From: Phaeosaccion multiseriatum
Lineage: Eukaryota; Ochrophyta, other classes
Direction: 5' to 3'
NCBI GenBank assembly: GCA_965112735.1
Contig: OZ218950.1
Location: 4,960,001-5,024,000 of the forward strand
Length of the DNA stretch: 64,000 nt
Part shown: positions 22,255-33,997 of the stretch, piece by piece
Position numbering within the stretch: the stretch's first letter is position 1
Layout: every line of letters starts with the position of its first letter
Position numbers and translations under genes: made by a program
Notes under the pieces: model-generated
Databases searched by the model: none
Told to the model about the DNA's origin: nothing
What the model saw: only the letters and a program-made list of their open reading frames with translations

Positions 22255-25200
22255 AATGATGATGATGATGATGATGATGATGAGGATGATGATGATGATC
22301 GTGATGATGATGATGATGACGATGACGATGATGATGATGATGATGATGATGCTACCTGGCCCACCGTGGGGAGAGGCTGGATGGGAATGAGACCGTCGCT
22401 GCACCTCCTGGAGGAGGATGAGGTGGAGGAGGTGACCCTTCGCGAAGAATGGGAGAGGCAGCGAGAGGCCAAGCTCCGACAGGAGGAGAAGGAGCGGTCG
22501 GCGCGTCAGAGGAAGTCGCTCTTTGGATTTACGCCCCCTCCTCTCACCACCGCCGCCACTGCTGCTGCTCTCTCGACGAGTTCTGCTGGTGCTGCTGGTG
22601 GTGGTGGTGGGGCAGCTGCTGTCTTTGCTGCCACCACTGGTTCTACTCCTGCTGCTGCCACTAGCTCTACTTCTGCTGTTGGTCTTGCTGCTGCGGCTAC
22701 TACTCCTGCTACTTCTACTGCCGGCCTCGGCGTCGGTGCTGCTTTGGGAGGGCCGGCTGCTTCCATTTCCCTCTCTTCCCAAAGCGGCGGCACATCCTCC
22801 TTCTTCGCGGGGCAGAGTGAGTACCGCCCCATCTTCCGAGCCTTCCGTGCCAATCCCCTCGTGCCCAATTGGCACCTGCCCCCTCAGGTTCTCAGTCTGG
22901 CGGCGCGGGCCTGTCGGATTCTACGTGAGGAAGAAGGTTTACTGCATCTACATCGACTCAGGTAGGGGGATGTGTGTGGGTGTGTGTGTGTGTACGACTT
23001 AACTCCTCCGTGTCTCTTGTTCATCTGGAACCCTCCTTCCATCTCTCTCTCCTCCCCCTCCCCCCTCCCCGCCCACCTACGCCTTGCCCTTGAGCCAACA
23101 CCGCAGAAGACGTCTCTTTCGCAACCCTCTCATGTCCCCCCCTCGCCCCCTCTACCTCTACACCCCCAACCCACACATCATCTTTCCCCTCTACCCTTCA
23201 ATGTGTTCTACCTCTACACCTCTACCCTTCAATGTGTTCTACCTCAACACCTCTGCAGGGCGGAGAGGCTGGCCAGGATTGCCGAAGAGAGATGCAACTC
23301 AGCTTTACAAACTTCAACTTCAACTTCAACTTCAACTTCACACCCTCTACTTGTTGCACACTCTTCAGACTCCCTCCAAGACAGACAAGGCGCCGCAAGG
23401 AAAATGTCGGCGGAGAGTGCGGCCCGGGGGGCCACATTTGCGCTTAGAGACAGGCAGCAGCTCGGGCTGAGGTCGGAGGAGGAGAGGGAGGCGATGGAGA
23501 GGGAGCGGGGAAGGGGCAGAGGCTACAGCGAGGAGGGGGAGAAGAAGAGTAGAGGGGAACAGCAAATGTCAGGACAAGGGTCGGAGAAAGGAAAAATAGA
23601 GAAGGGGGAGGAGGAGCGAGAGGAGGAGGAAGAGGAGGAGGAGGAGGAGGAGGAGGAGGAGGAGGAGGAGGAGGAGGACAAAGATGACGCTTCAAGTGTG
23701 ATTCCGCTCACCATCTTCGAGGGCGAGGAGGGCAAATGGGTGGAGAGTAGCGTGAGCTTCTCCGCCTCCGCCCTCCACGACGACCGATTGACGAGGGGGG
23801 GGGGGGCTGGAGCAACTGGGACGGGGGGGAGAGGGCAGCTGCTGCCCGAGGGGGGGCGGAGGAGTGGGGGTGAGGGTCTGGGGAGGGGCGGGGGGAGGGG
23901 TGGGGAGTGGCACGAGAGCCATGCAGACTTCTCTTTCTTCGTCACCACACAGGGAGGGCAAGACAACACCCCAGGAGGAGGAGGAGGAGGAGCAGCAGGA
24001 GGAGGAGGAGCAGGAGGAGGAGCAGGAGGAGGAGCAGGAGGGGACATGGATGCCAAAGAGGCGAACGGTACTGCCACCGAACCTCTTGTCGGGCAGCAAT
24101 GGAAGTTCGGGGGGTTGTTGAGCGAACGCCAGAGCTCGCGAGTCAGTCCGTCTCAAGGGGGCGGCGCTTCGGACTCGGACTTTTCCGTCCCTACGACGAG
24201 TGGGCGCGATGGGAAGGCAACAAGTGACCACTTTCTTGCCCGCAGCCCCGCGGACACGTTTGCTGGGGCTGGGCAGTCCATGCGAGGAGGAGGTGGGAGC
24301 GTGTATGGCAGCGGGGGGCGCCCACCCAGACCTCGGCCTCTGTCGACAGACGGCATCAGAGGCAGCGGAAGTGCAAGCGGGGGCGGCTTGATCCGACCCT
24401 GTCCTGTTATGTCGCGCTCTCGGCCAGCGACGCATGGACGGATGGCCTCGGTGGATGCAGGAGGAGGAGGAGGAGGAGGAGGAGGAGGAGGAGGCGGAGG
24501 AGGAGGAGGAGGAGGACGGGGGCGAGAAGGAGAGGAAGGGGGAGGAGGAGGAGGAGGAGGAGGAGGAGGACGAGGAGGAGGGGGAGGAGAAGGAGGAGGC
24601 GGAGGAGGAGGAGGAGGAGGGGGGGGAGGAGGAGGAGGAAGAGGAGGAGGAGGAGGAGGAGGAGGAGGAGGAGGAGGAGGAGGAGACGAAGGAGGAGGAG
24701 GAAGTAGCGCGAGTGATAATCGTGCCTATCCTCAGCCGAGGGTGCTGTCCGGAGGAAGGGCGAGGCTGAGCACCCAACAGCCTGTGCTGACCGGCGGTGG
24801 TGGTGCTGCGGGGAGGAGGAGGGAGGGGGGGTCCTCTTCTCCCTGTCTGTCGTCGGCCTCTTCAACGCAAGCACTTTTGTTGGGAGGAGGAAGAGGAAGA
24901 GGAGGAGGAGGAGGAGGAGGAGGAGGAGGAGGAGGAGGAGGAGGAGGAGGAGGAGGAGGAGGAGGAGGAGGAGGAGGAGGAGGAGGAGGAGGAGGAGGAG
25001 GAGGAGGAGGAGGAGGAGGAGGAGGAGGAGGAGGAGGAGGAGGAGGAGGAGGAGGAGGAGGAGGAGGAGGAGGAGGAGGAGGAGGAGGAGGAGGAGGAGG
25101 AGGAGGAGGAGGAGGAGGAGGGAGAGCCAGCACAGCACCTCCGGGGAGCAGAAGCAGGAGCGGGGGGGGGAGTGGGGAAGGAGGGGGAGGAGGAGGAGGA

Positions 25201-25831
25201 GGAGGAGGAGGAGGAGGAGGAGGAGGAGGAGGAGGAGGAGGAGGAGGAGGAGGAGGAGGAGGAGGAGGAGGAGGAGGAGGACGAGGAGGACACGCGAGCG
25301 TTGAAGAGCCCCCTGCTCGCACTGCTCGCACTGCAGAGGGGAGCCGGAACAGCCCTGATGGAGGAGTGAGTGCTCCTTGTTCGCCCTACACAGGCATTCG
25401 GAGCGCACGGAGTCGCGGGACGCTCACGAGTGCAAGAGGAGGAGGAGGAGGAGGAGAAAGGCAAGGGGGGGGCGCTTCGTCGTCAGGGTCAGGGTCAGGG
25501 TCAAGGTCAGGGTCACAAGGACTGAAGACTCCTTGGGGTAACGGCGTAGTGCAAGCCACTTCTGTTGCCGTTATACGGGGGGCTGGGGGAGGAGGAGGAG
25601 GGGGAGGAGGGGGAGGGGGAGGAGGAGGAGGAGGGGGAGGAGGAGGGGGAGGAGGGGGAGGAGGAGGGGGAGGGGGAGGAGGGGGAGGGGGAGAGGGAGG
25701 AGGAGCAGGAGGAGCAGGAGGAGCAGTCACCAGCGGTCTTCGCCTCGTGAATGGGACGCTATTATCGCTCACCCCGATCGACCTCATGCCAACCAACGAT
25801 GGTAAGACAAACCTTCATCTTCTATTTCTAT

Positions 25832-25875
<44 letters not shown>

Positions 25876-28258
25876 GTACTACTACTACTACTAGTACTAC
25901 TCCTATTACTACTACTACTGCTACTACTGCTACTACTACTACTACTACTACTACTACACTACTGCTGCTTCTACCCTTCTACTGTCCTCCCTCCTTCCTT
26001 CGTGCCTTGCTTGCCTTCCTTCGACCGGCCTTGCGCCTTGCCCAGCCCTTCTCCCCCCCGTTCTTCCTCCTCCCTTTCTTACGACTTTGCTGCTGCTCCT
26101 GTCCCCCGCCCCCTTCGTCGCGCACATGCCTGCATTGTGCGCGTGTGCGTGTGTGCGTGTGTGTGTGTGGGTACATTGTGCGCGTGTGCGTGTGTGCGTG
26201 TGTGTGTGTGTGCATGTGTGTGCGTGTGTGCATGTGTGTGTGTGTGTGTGTGTGTGCATATGCGTGTGACTGTGTGTGTACGTGCGTGCAGGCCAAGCCA
26301 CACGGCGCGCTCTGTGGGTGTCCACCGTGGCCATCCAGATGCTCATGAGAAGGGTACTCGCCAAGCGGAAAGCCAACGTAAGGAGTTGGTGATACATACA
26401 TTAAGGCAGGGAGGCAGTAAGGCGGTGAGGCAGTGGCTTGAGGCACAGCAGGAAAACCCTCTTTCCAGGCTGTGTCTAGTCACAACCTTGCTCGCTTTGT
26501 TGCTTTCTTACTTGCTTGCCTGCCTGCTTCATTGCTGTCCTTCTTGTCTGCTTCCTTTAATCACTTGTTCGCTGTATCACCAACTTACTCACTTGGTTTG
26601 GTTGCATCACCAACTTTGTTTCTTCTTTGCTTACAGTTACGCCGCGCCAAGATGCTCACCCTTGCTCTGACCGTGCAGCGTCTGTGGAGGGGCAAGCTAG
26701 GCAGAGACGAGCTGAGAAGGTTGCTTGTCAAGAGAAACATCAAGAGCGCTTGGCAGTATCTGAGGGCCTGTTTCGTGGATGTGGTCAAGGCGAGGAACAT
26801 CGGGAGGCACTTGCAGCTCTTGGCCGAGCAAAACGGAGATGCCAGGTAGAGTGGGTGGGTGCGTAGCGAGGGGGAGGGGAGGGAGGGGGAGGGGGAGGGG
26901 GGGGGAGGGGGAGGGGGAGGGGGAGGGGAGGGGACAGGAGGGGAGAGGAGGGGAGGGGAGGGGAGAGGAGGGGAGAGGAGGAGAGAGGAGGGGAGAGGAG
27001 GGGAGAGGAGGGGAGAGGAGGGGAGAGGAGGGGAGAGGAGGGGAGGGGAGGGGAGAGGAGGGGAGAGGAGGGGAGAGGAGGGGAGAGGAGGGGAGAGGAG
27101 GGGAGAGGAGGGGAGAGGGGAGAGGGGAGAGGGGGACATGTTACTACAAGATTTTGACGAGCGTTTCCTCAAGCCTCCGGTTACAGCGCCGCACCCTGAC
27201 CCCTTGGATCCTGACCCCTTGGATCCTGACCCCTTGGATCCTGACCCCTTGGATCCTGACCCCTTGGATCCTGACCCCTTGGATCCTGACCCCTTGGATC
27301 CTGACCCCTTGGATCCTGACCCCTCGTATCGTGTGTGCGTGCTGCTGACACCTGTGTCTGGGCGTGCCATTGATGATGGATGGCACTAAATGGCACAGGA
27401 GAGAGGAGAAGCGACTTGCCGTAGAGAAGGCGGACAGGGCTGCGAGAAGGTGCGTGAGTGATGACTGACACCAAGTGCTGACTGATGACTGATTGACTGA
27501 CTGACTGATAACTGATAACTGATTGACTGACTGACTGACTACCTGACTGACTGATTGACTGACTGACTGACTGACTGATGACTGCTTGACACAACTTACT
27601 GATGACTGACTGACTGACTGACTGACTGATTGATGACTGACTGATGACTGATTGACTGACTGACTGACTACCTGACTTGACTTGACTGACTGACTGATTG
27701 ATTGACTGACTGACTGACTGACTGACGGATGACTGATTGATGACTGACTGATTGATGACTGACTGATGACTGATTGATGACTGACTGATGACTGACTGAT
27801 GACTGATTGACTGACTGACTGACTGACTGACTGACTACCTGACTGATTGATGACTGACTGATGACTGATTGATGACTGACTGACTAACTACCTGACTGAC
27901 TGATTGACTGACTGACTGACTGACTGACTGACTGACTGACTGATCGACTGACTGACTGCCTGACTGACTCGGCGACTGAGTGAGTGCGTGAATGAGTGAC
28001 CTTCCTTCGTTCCTTTCTCCCTTCCTTCCTCCCTCCCTCCCTTCCTTCCTTCCTTCCTTCCTTGCTTCCTTCCTTCCTTCCTTCTCTCCTTCCTTCCTTC
28101 CTTCCTTCCTTCCTCCTTTCTTCCTTCCTTCCTTCCTTCCTTCCTTCCTTCTTTCCTTCCTTCCTTCCTTCCTTTCTTCCTTCCTCCCTTCCTTCATTCC
28201 TTCCTTTCTTCCGTCTGTCCTTCCTTCGTTCCTTTCTTCCTTCCTTCCTTCCTTTCCT

Positions 28259-28345
<87 letters not shown>

Positions 28346-28841
28346 ACCTTTCTTTCTTTCTTTCTTTCTTTCTTTCTACCTTTCTTTCTTCCTCCCTTCC
28401 TTCATTCCTTCCTTCCTTCCTTCCTTCCTTCCTGTCTTTCCTTCCTTCGTTCCTTTCTCCCTTCCTTCCTTTCCCTCCCTTCTCCTCCCTTCCCCTCCCT
28501 TCTCCATTTTCAGTCTCCAAGCCTACGGCATGATCACCAAAGCCGTTCGCTGCTTCCTCTGCCGGAGACGCTTCGTCAATGTCATTTTGAGAAGACGAAC
28601 CTATGCCGCCATATGCCTCCAACGCGTGTGGCGGGGAGCCAGCGAGCGTATCCGCAGGAGAATGGAGAGAGAGCAGCTCGAGCAGGAAGTGCAATCCAAC
28701 AAGCGAAGGAAGTACCTCAAGTTCAAGGAGAAGCAGCAAAGGATAAGGCTGCAGAGAGAGCAGGCAGAGGGGCAGGCACAACACTACGCCGCCGCACAGC
28801 CCGGCAAGCGAAGCGGGGGCGGACGAGACGACGAGGGCAAG

Positions 28842-28873
<32 letters not shown>

Positions 28874-30534
28874 GCGGAAGGTCAAACTACCTCGCATCGC
28901 CGGGGGGCATCAACAACACGATGTGTTTCCCGAGTCTGTGGACGACCCCGAGGGTGGCAAGGAAAGAGCGGAAAGCGAATTCGAGGGCGAGGAAGGGGAG
29001 GGAGAGTGGGATGAGGACGAGGAGGAGGAGGAGGTCGAGGACGAGGAAGGCAGCTCCCCCATCGCCGCTGCCGCCGCCGCAGCAACAACAACAACAACAG
29101 CGGCAGCGGCAGCAGGCCGCGCGCACCTGTACTTCCCCCGGAGCTCCTCCATCACTCAGGCCAACGCCCGTGCCGCCCGCCGCCATTTGCAACGCTACGT
29201 ACTGGGACCCAAGGCGACGGACACGCCAACGGACTGCGTCCTCTCCTTCCTCGGCAATGTGTCCGAGGACCGTCGTCGCCAGCAGGTGAGAGGGAGGGGT
29301 GAGATTGGATGTGATGGTAGGTGGGTGGGTGGGTCGTGACTTGCTATGTTGTCCAGCTGACTGAAAGCGAAACACGCACACACACACACAAACACACGCA
29401 CACACACACGTACACCCCCCCCCCCCCACACACACACACAAACATACACACACACACACACACACACACACGCACGCGCACACACACACACACACACGCA
29501 CACAGGCGATGGCTGCTCAGGCGGCGACAGCAGCCCTCGGAGCGGCTCAGGCGGCCGCGGAGCTGTCCAAGCAGCAGGCCCAGGCAAGAGAGCAGGTCAA
29601 GAGAGAGGCAGTAGCGGCGGCCTTTGCCGCGGGACTCGGCTCGGCCTCTCCGCATTCAAGGGGGAGGGGGGTCATGCTCAGAGGGGCTGTCCAGGCGTCG
29701 TCTGCTGCTGCTGCTGCTGCTGCTGTAGAGAGTGGCGCCGCCGCCACCACAGCAGTAGGAGCAGGAGCAGCAGGAGTTGGTGATACAGCAACAGCAGCGG
29801 CAGCAGCAGCAGTTGGTGGTACAGGTACACGCCAGAGCGCCGGTGGGCGTGCCATCAGCATGGCGAAGAGCAAGCTCAGCGGAGGGGGGGGGGCGGGGAG
29901 CGCTGCTGGCGCTGCTGCTGCTGTATCACCAACTCCTGCTGCTCGAACTCGACGGGGACTCAGGCGGAGCTCCTCCGCGCATGACGTCATCTTAGAAGGA
30001 GGAGATGCCTCAGGGCATGAGCGGGCGGCAACAGCGGGGGGGGGGGGGGAAGGGACCGGCAAGAGGGGGCTGAGGTCGGCAGGGGCAAGCAGCAACAAGA
30101 GTAAGAGTATGAAGATTGCGTTTAGTGGCAGCGGTAGTGGTAGTGGTAACAGGGGCAATGTTGTTCCCGGGGGGGCTGCAAATGGGGGCTCAGGGAGCTC
30201 GGCTTCGCTGCTGCCGCTGTCGTCGTGTCAGCGCCCACAGCCTGTCATACCTTCATTGGCGGCTGCAGCGGCTGCAATGCCTTACAGCTTCCTCTCGTCG
30301 GGACGGAGCTCGACAAGTTTGGGCAGTCTGTCGTTGGGCACGAGTGCAGGAGGGAGCAGGCAAGGCAAAGGAGGAGGAGGAGGAGGAGGAGGAGGAGGAG
30401 GAGGAGGGAGTGTGGGAGGGGAAAGCGCTTACAGTTACAGCCATCAGAGTCATCACAGTGAGAAGCAACGGATGCTGGCGCAGCTCCAGCAGCAGCCCAG
30501 TCGACGGCTTCAGCTCCATCGCAGCCTGGGCTGA
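18411..30534 (+). CDS. Giant IQ-motif (calmodulin-binding) low-complexity protein
   Basis: Exons 18411-19906, 20209-22961, 23259-25801, 26292-26377, 26637-26845, 27399-27449, 28514-29285, 29506-30534; junction phases agree throughout; roughly 2980 aa. IQ motifs: [32 protein letters not shown], and [18 protein letters not shown]. Ordered islands include [48 protein letters not shown] with [14 protein letters not shown], and [17 protein letters not shown]. Between them are huge poly-Gly runs coded by GGA. Exon 2 cannot be read in one frame: it enters in the frame of 20210 and must leave in that of 22960, shifting between about 22020 and 22230 where the E-rich and D-rich runs sit. That needs an unseen intron or an indel in the repeat. 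A calmodulin-binding, perhaps flagellar or cytoskeletal, role is inferred from IQ motifs and its divergent pairing with PACRG. Confidence 0.7.
19911..20041. repeat. (GGGGA)n tract in intron 1 of the IQ gene
   Basis: Purine-only tract starting directly after the donor GTGAGTGAGAG; units of GGGGA with interruptions. Confidence 0.9.
20835..21248. repeat. Inverted pair of the dispersed motif inside a coding exon
   Basis: Arms 20835-20857 and 21226-21248 are perfect 23-base reverse complements centred on GTTGGTGATACAG. The span is 414 bases, a multiple of three. The left arm is read as TAAVGDTAA and the right as AAVSPTAGG, both in the same frame. The interior is protein-like ([15 protein letters not shown]), so it is not simply a retained intron. 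Confidence 0.85.
21356..21600. repeat. (GGA)n tract coding poly-Gly in IQ gene exon 2
   Basis: About 245 bases of GGA with few interruptions, read as Gly with occasional Arg. The other two frames are poly-Glu and poly-Arg/Lys. Prone to slippage and able to form G-quadruplexes. Confidence 0.95.
22220..22352. repeat. (GAT)n tract, poly-Asp, at the frame conflict of the IQ gene
   Basis: About 130 bases of GAT/GAC units. In the frame that leads to the downstream splice site it is poly-Asp; in the incoming frame it would be poly-Met, which is implausible. This places the frame change before it. Confidence 0.9.
24898..25283. repeat. Two long (GGA)n tracts in IQ gene exon 3
   Basis: 24898-25121 and about 25178-25283, separated by a short ordered-looking segment ([15 protein letters not shown]). 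Read as uninterrupted poly-Gly of about 75 and 35 residues. Other GGA/GGGGGA tracts flank them at 24460-24700 and 25580-25720. Confidence 0.95.
25832..25966. repeat. (CTA)n trinucleotide repeat in IQ gene intron
   Basis: Near-perfect CTA/TAC repeat in the intron 25802-26291. It is followed by a C/T-rich segment and then by alternating TG/CG dinucleotides (26130-26290) just before the acceptor, a potential Z-DNA tract. Confidence 0.92.
26378..26636 (+). repeat. Intron with the motif at both ends (introner-like)
   Basis: This 259-base intron separates two IQ-motif exons. It starts GTAAGGA-GTTGGTGATACA (motif at 26385) and near its 3' end carries the reverse complement twice: CTGTATCACCAAC at 26572-26584 and GCATCACCAAC at 26604-26614, 52 and 22 bases before the exon. 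It is the clearest case of the motif acting as an inverted pair at intron ends. Confidence 0.85.
26865..27133. repeat. GGGAGAGGAG minisatellite
   Basis: Ten-base purine unit in about 20 near-perfect copies, following a GGGGGA tract, in the intron 26846-27398. Confidence 0.95.
27197..27331. repeat. 15-base minisatellite (CTGACCCCTTGGATC)
   Basis: About nine copies, the first eight identical, in the same intron of the IQ gene. Because the unit is 15 bases it is open in several frames on both strands, which creates false ORFs. Confidence 0.95.
27455..28505. repeat. Compound TGAC / TTCC / TTTC repeat intron
   Basis: The 1064-base intron 27450-28513 is almost entirely tetranucleotide repeats. 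TGAC/TGAT units begin within a dozen bases of the donor GTGCGTGAGTGATGACTGAC and run to about 27960. CCTT units follow to about 28255, then (CTTT)n to about 28390, then CCTT again up to the acceptor, where the pyrimidine repeat serves as polypyrimidine tract. Confidence 0.95.
29765..29944. repeat. 180-base element with perfect 26-base inverted ends in the last exon of the IQ gene
   Basis: Arms 29765-29790 and 29919-29944 are exact reverse complements containing the 13-mer; the span of 180 bases keeps the frame. A variant copy (GTTGGTGGTACAG) lies inside at 29812. The element is read as AAGVGDTA...[10 protein letters not shown]. It looks like a small inverted-repeat element carried in coding sequence. 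Confidence 0.85.
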
Positions 30535-30592
30535 GGGCTGAGGGCTGTGTGTGTGTGTGTCAGATAAACCAGTCCAAGAAACAAAAAGGACA

Positions 30593-30628
<36 letters not shown>

Positions 30629-30834
30629 GAGACACAGGGCCTGTCTCTCTGTTTACACTTGCTCCAATACTCATATAATATTACATACGTTAATTTTCAT
30701 AACTACGAAGCCAGACCAAAGGTGCGTCAACGTGGGTCAAAAAGGGGGAACGTAACCGCGAAATCGCAGCAATAATAACAAACAAATAAGCTAGCTATCC
30801 CAAGTCAGCTATCCCTTGTCCCTCCCCTAACCAG
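30535..30834. other. Convergent 3' region of IQ and DnaJ genes
   Basis: Short TG run, a (GA)n run at about 30594-30618, AT-rich sequence with possible poly(A) signals, and a repeated word AGCTATCCCTTGTCC (about 30808 and 30834). No gene. Confidence 0.5.
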
Positions 30835-32128
30835 CTATCCCTTGTCCCCCCCCCCGTTCCTCCTCTCCTTCTTGAGTTTGTCAAGAGCGTCGTCCACGAT
30901 GAGAGCCCTCCAGCGGGCCTCCGTCGTCAAGCGATGCCTCCCCGGGGGGCTGCTCCACCCTCTCGCTCCACTGCTGCCACTGCTGCTGCTCCTGCTAGTA
31001 CTAGTACTACCACTGCTGCTGCTCCTGCTAGTACTAGTACTGCCACTGCTGTTGCTGCTCCTACTGCTACTCCAACTGCTACCCCTTCCGTGGACGGTAG
31101 GGCTGCTCCTTGCGTAGCGGGTACTACTGTAGCTGCTGCCACTGCCACTCCTGCCAGTGCCTCTGTTGCTGCTGCTGCTACTACTGCCGCCGCCGCCGCT
31201 GCTGATGTCATTGCGAGGGGCAACAGGCGTTAGGTGCGGGAGGGAAGGAGGAGGGCACGCACACGCACATGCATATACAGAAGGGAGGGTGAGACTTCAA
31301 AATGTCGCTTCACTTCACTTCACTCCACTTCACTCCACTTCAAGCAGCGTCATGCCAAAGCTCGGAGGTCCGCGACTGAGGGGCGGAGCGATCACACATG
31401 TGGATAGCACGAGCGCTGTTAAATTCTGCATTTAATAAGCATTACGTAAGAAAAGAGGGGGATGCCTGCCTCCTCTGGTGTTTGCCTGGCCTGACGTGCC
31501 ACTGTGCCCCATCCACTGCCATCCATCCATCCATCCATCCATCCACCTATCCATCCATCCATCCATCCATCCACCCATCCATCCATCCATCCATCCACCT
31601 ATCCATCCATCCATCCAGCCATCCACCTATCCATCCATCCATCCATCCACCTCTCTCTCTCTTCAGCACCCATCCTGCGACGGAGGAGTCTCCGTCAACG
31701 CCCGTCCTTTTCCCCACCCTTCCTAATGGGAGCAGCGCTGACCAGTTGGTGATACAGACTCCTCCTCAACAGCAGCAGCAGCAGCCCTTGCGCGACTCTT
31801 GTGTAACCGCCGTAACCGAAAAAATGTTGTTACTCACCACACCACAGCCCCACTCCATCCTGCCCCTGCCCTTCCTTCTCGGCCCAAGCACGCACGCATA
31901 CGCACACGCACGCACGCACGCACGCACGCACGCACTCACTTTTTGCTGCCTCTCGCCTTCTTCAGTCTCTCAAGCTCGTCCTCCACGTTGGGGTCTGCCC
32001 AGCGTGAGCGAGAAAAGGTCTGTGAGTTGGGCGGGCGTGTGCTTCCTGTCCTGCCTGTAGAGCCTGTAGAGCCTGCAGAGCTGCTCCGGGAGCCTCCAAC
32101 ACCGCCGCTACTGCTGCTCGTGCCAGGC

Positions 32129-32167
<39 letters not shown>

Positions 32168-33383
32168 CTATATCCGCCGGGGGGGGAGCTGCTGTACCCA
32201 CCGCTGCTTCCACCCCCTCCACCCCCGTATCCACCGGCGCCACTCCTGCCGCTGCCGCTACCGCTGCTGTAGCTCCCGCTTCTGTAACCGCCGCTGCTAT
32301 AGCCACCACGACCACCACCACCGCCACCACTACTGGATGATGAATAGGAGGCGCTGAAGTCTCCTGCCTTACGCTGCAGCTGCTCCCGCCGCTTCAGCAG
32401 ACGCTTCAGGCGCTTCTGTGTTGTCTTCTCGCCATGAACGTAGGAGCGAAGGAATGAATACACCACGGAAGCAAAGGACACAGAGACATGACAAGAGGAA
32501 CTGTGGGGTAAGTAGAGCAAGTCGACAATCAGAATGCGTGTGTGCGTGTGTGCGTGTGGGTGCGTGCATACGAGGCGGCATAGCATGTGTGTGGCTGTGT
32601 GCGAATCATCCACGTCGCCCCCTGCCATCTCCTGCCATCCCCGGCCATCCCCGGCCATCCCCGGTTATCCCCTGCCATCCCGTCTTATCCCCCACCATCC
32701 CCTGCCATCTCCTGCTGACCATCCGCTGCCATCCCCTGCTATCCCCACCCCTCACCTGCAGCGTGGCCTGCATGTCCTCTAGCCTGGCTTTGAGTCCCGC
32801 CGCCCGCTCAATCTTGGCCATCCGTTGGTCGAGCTCGCTAATGTCCCGCAGCGGCGCCTTGCTCCGCTCCCCCGCCTGGAACGCCATCACGTCTGCGGCA
32901 GTTGGTGGTACAGTAGAACAGTTGGTGGTACAGCAGCAGTACAGGATGAGGAAGACACACATACGTAAATTCTTTGGTACATTCCTAGAAGTCAATAAAA
33001 GTCTGTACCTGACTCCGCCAGAGAGAGGTCTGTCTTTAGTGACGTGACGCGCTTCTGCAGCTGCAGCAGGAGGAGCTCTGCTGAGTCGATCTCATCCTGC
33101 ACACAGGGGCACAGCACACAGCACACACAGGGAGAGGGTAAGGGACTTCACAGAACACAGGGAGAAGGTAAGGGAGTTCACAGATCAGATTCCGACTCAC
33201 ATGAAGGAAGCTCACAGATCAGGTTACAATAAAGCACACCTTACATTGTGCGGCAAGAGTCCGTCGCCTCGAGTATATGCGCACACAAAACATACACATA
33301 CACACATACACACGCATATTCACACACGCACTCACACTCACACACAAACACCACTCACTCACAATCACACACACACACACACA

Positions 33384-33427
<44 letters not shown>

Positions 33428-33955
33428 CACACACACACACACAATAGGCCACTCTTTGGACACCCTCGACTCACTCCACTCCCACTCCCTCCTTCCGCCC
33501 CTCCACCCCACTCCCACCCCTCAGCCCGCTCGTCACCTCTATCTCCTGCAAGTTGTTGGTTTCATTGAGGAGGTCTTCAAGGTCGTCCTCCTGCCATCCG
33601 CCGCCATCCCCCACAGTGCGCTCCAGGAAACTCAGCAAGTCTTCCAGCACCCCCCCCGGGCCGCTTACTCCCTGCCGGTCGGGCGATCAAAGAGATGAGA
33701 GAGCGCGAACACAGAGAGACCACACAGAAAGAGTACGTGGAGAGAGCAAGGAGGAGGAGGAGCAGGAGGAGGAGGAGGAGGAGGATAAGGCGATAGAAAG
33801 ACGTCACCGCGACGCTTATCCCCAAGCTCTCAAGCTGGTGCCCGCCTGTGCGTCTTCTGTCTGACTGCCTCTCTCCCCGTATGCCTGCTTGCCTGCCTCC
33901 GTCCCTCACTGCCTGCGGTTGGACGCACACGCACACGCACACGCACACGCACATG

Positions 33956-33997
<42 letters not shown>

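Noticed and set aside
31936-31938. TGA at 31936 as the end of the DnaJ protein
   Set aside because: It is part of a strong GTGAGT donor, and an in-phase exon with a matching motif follows at 31201. I keep it as an alternative end only.
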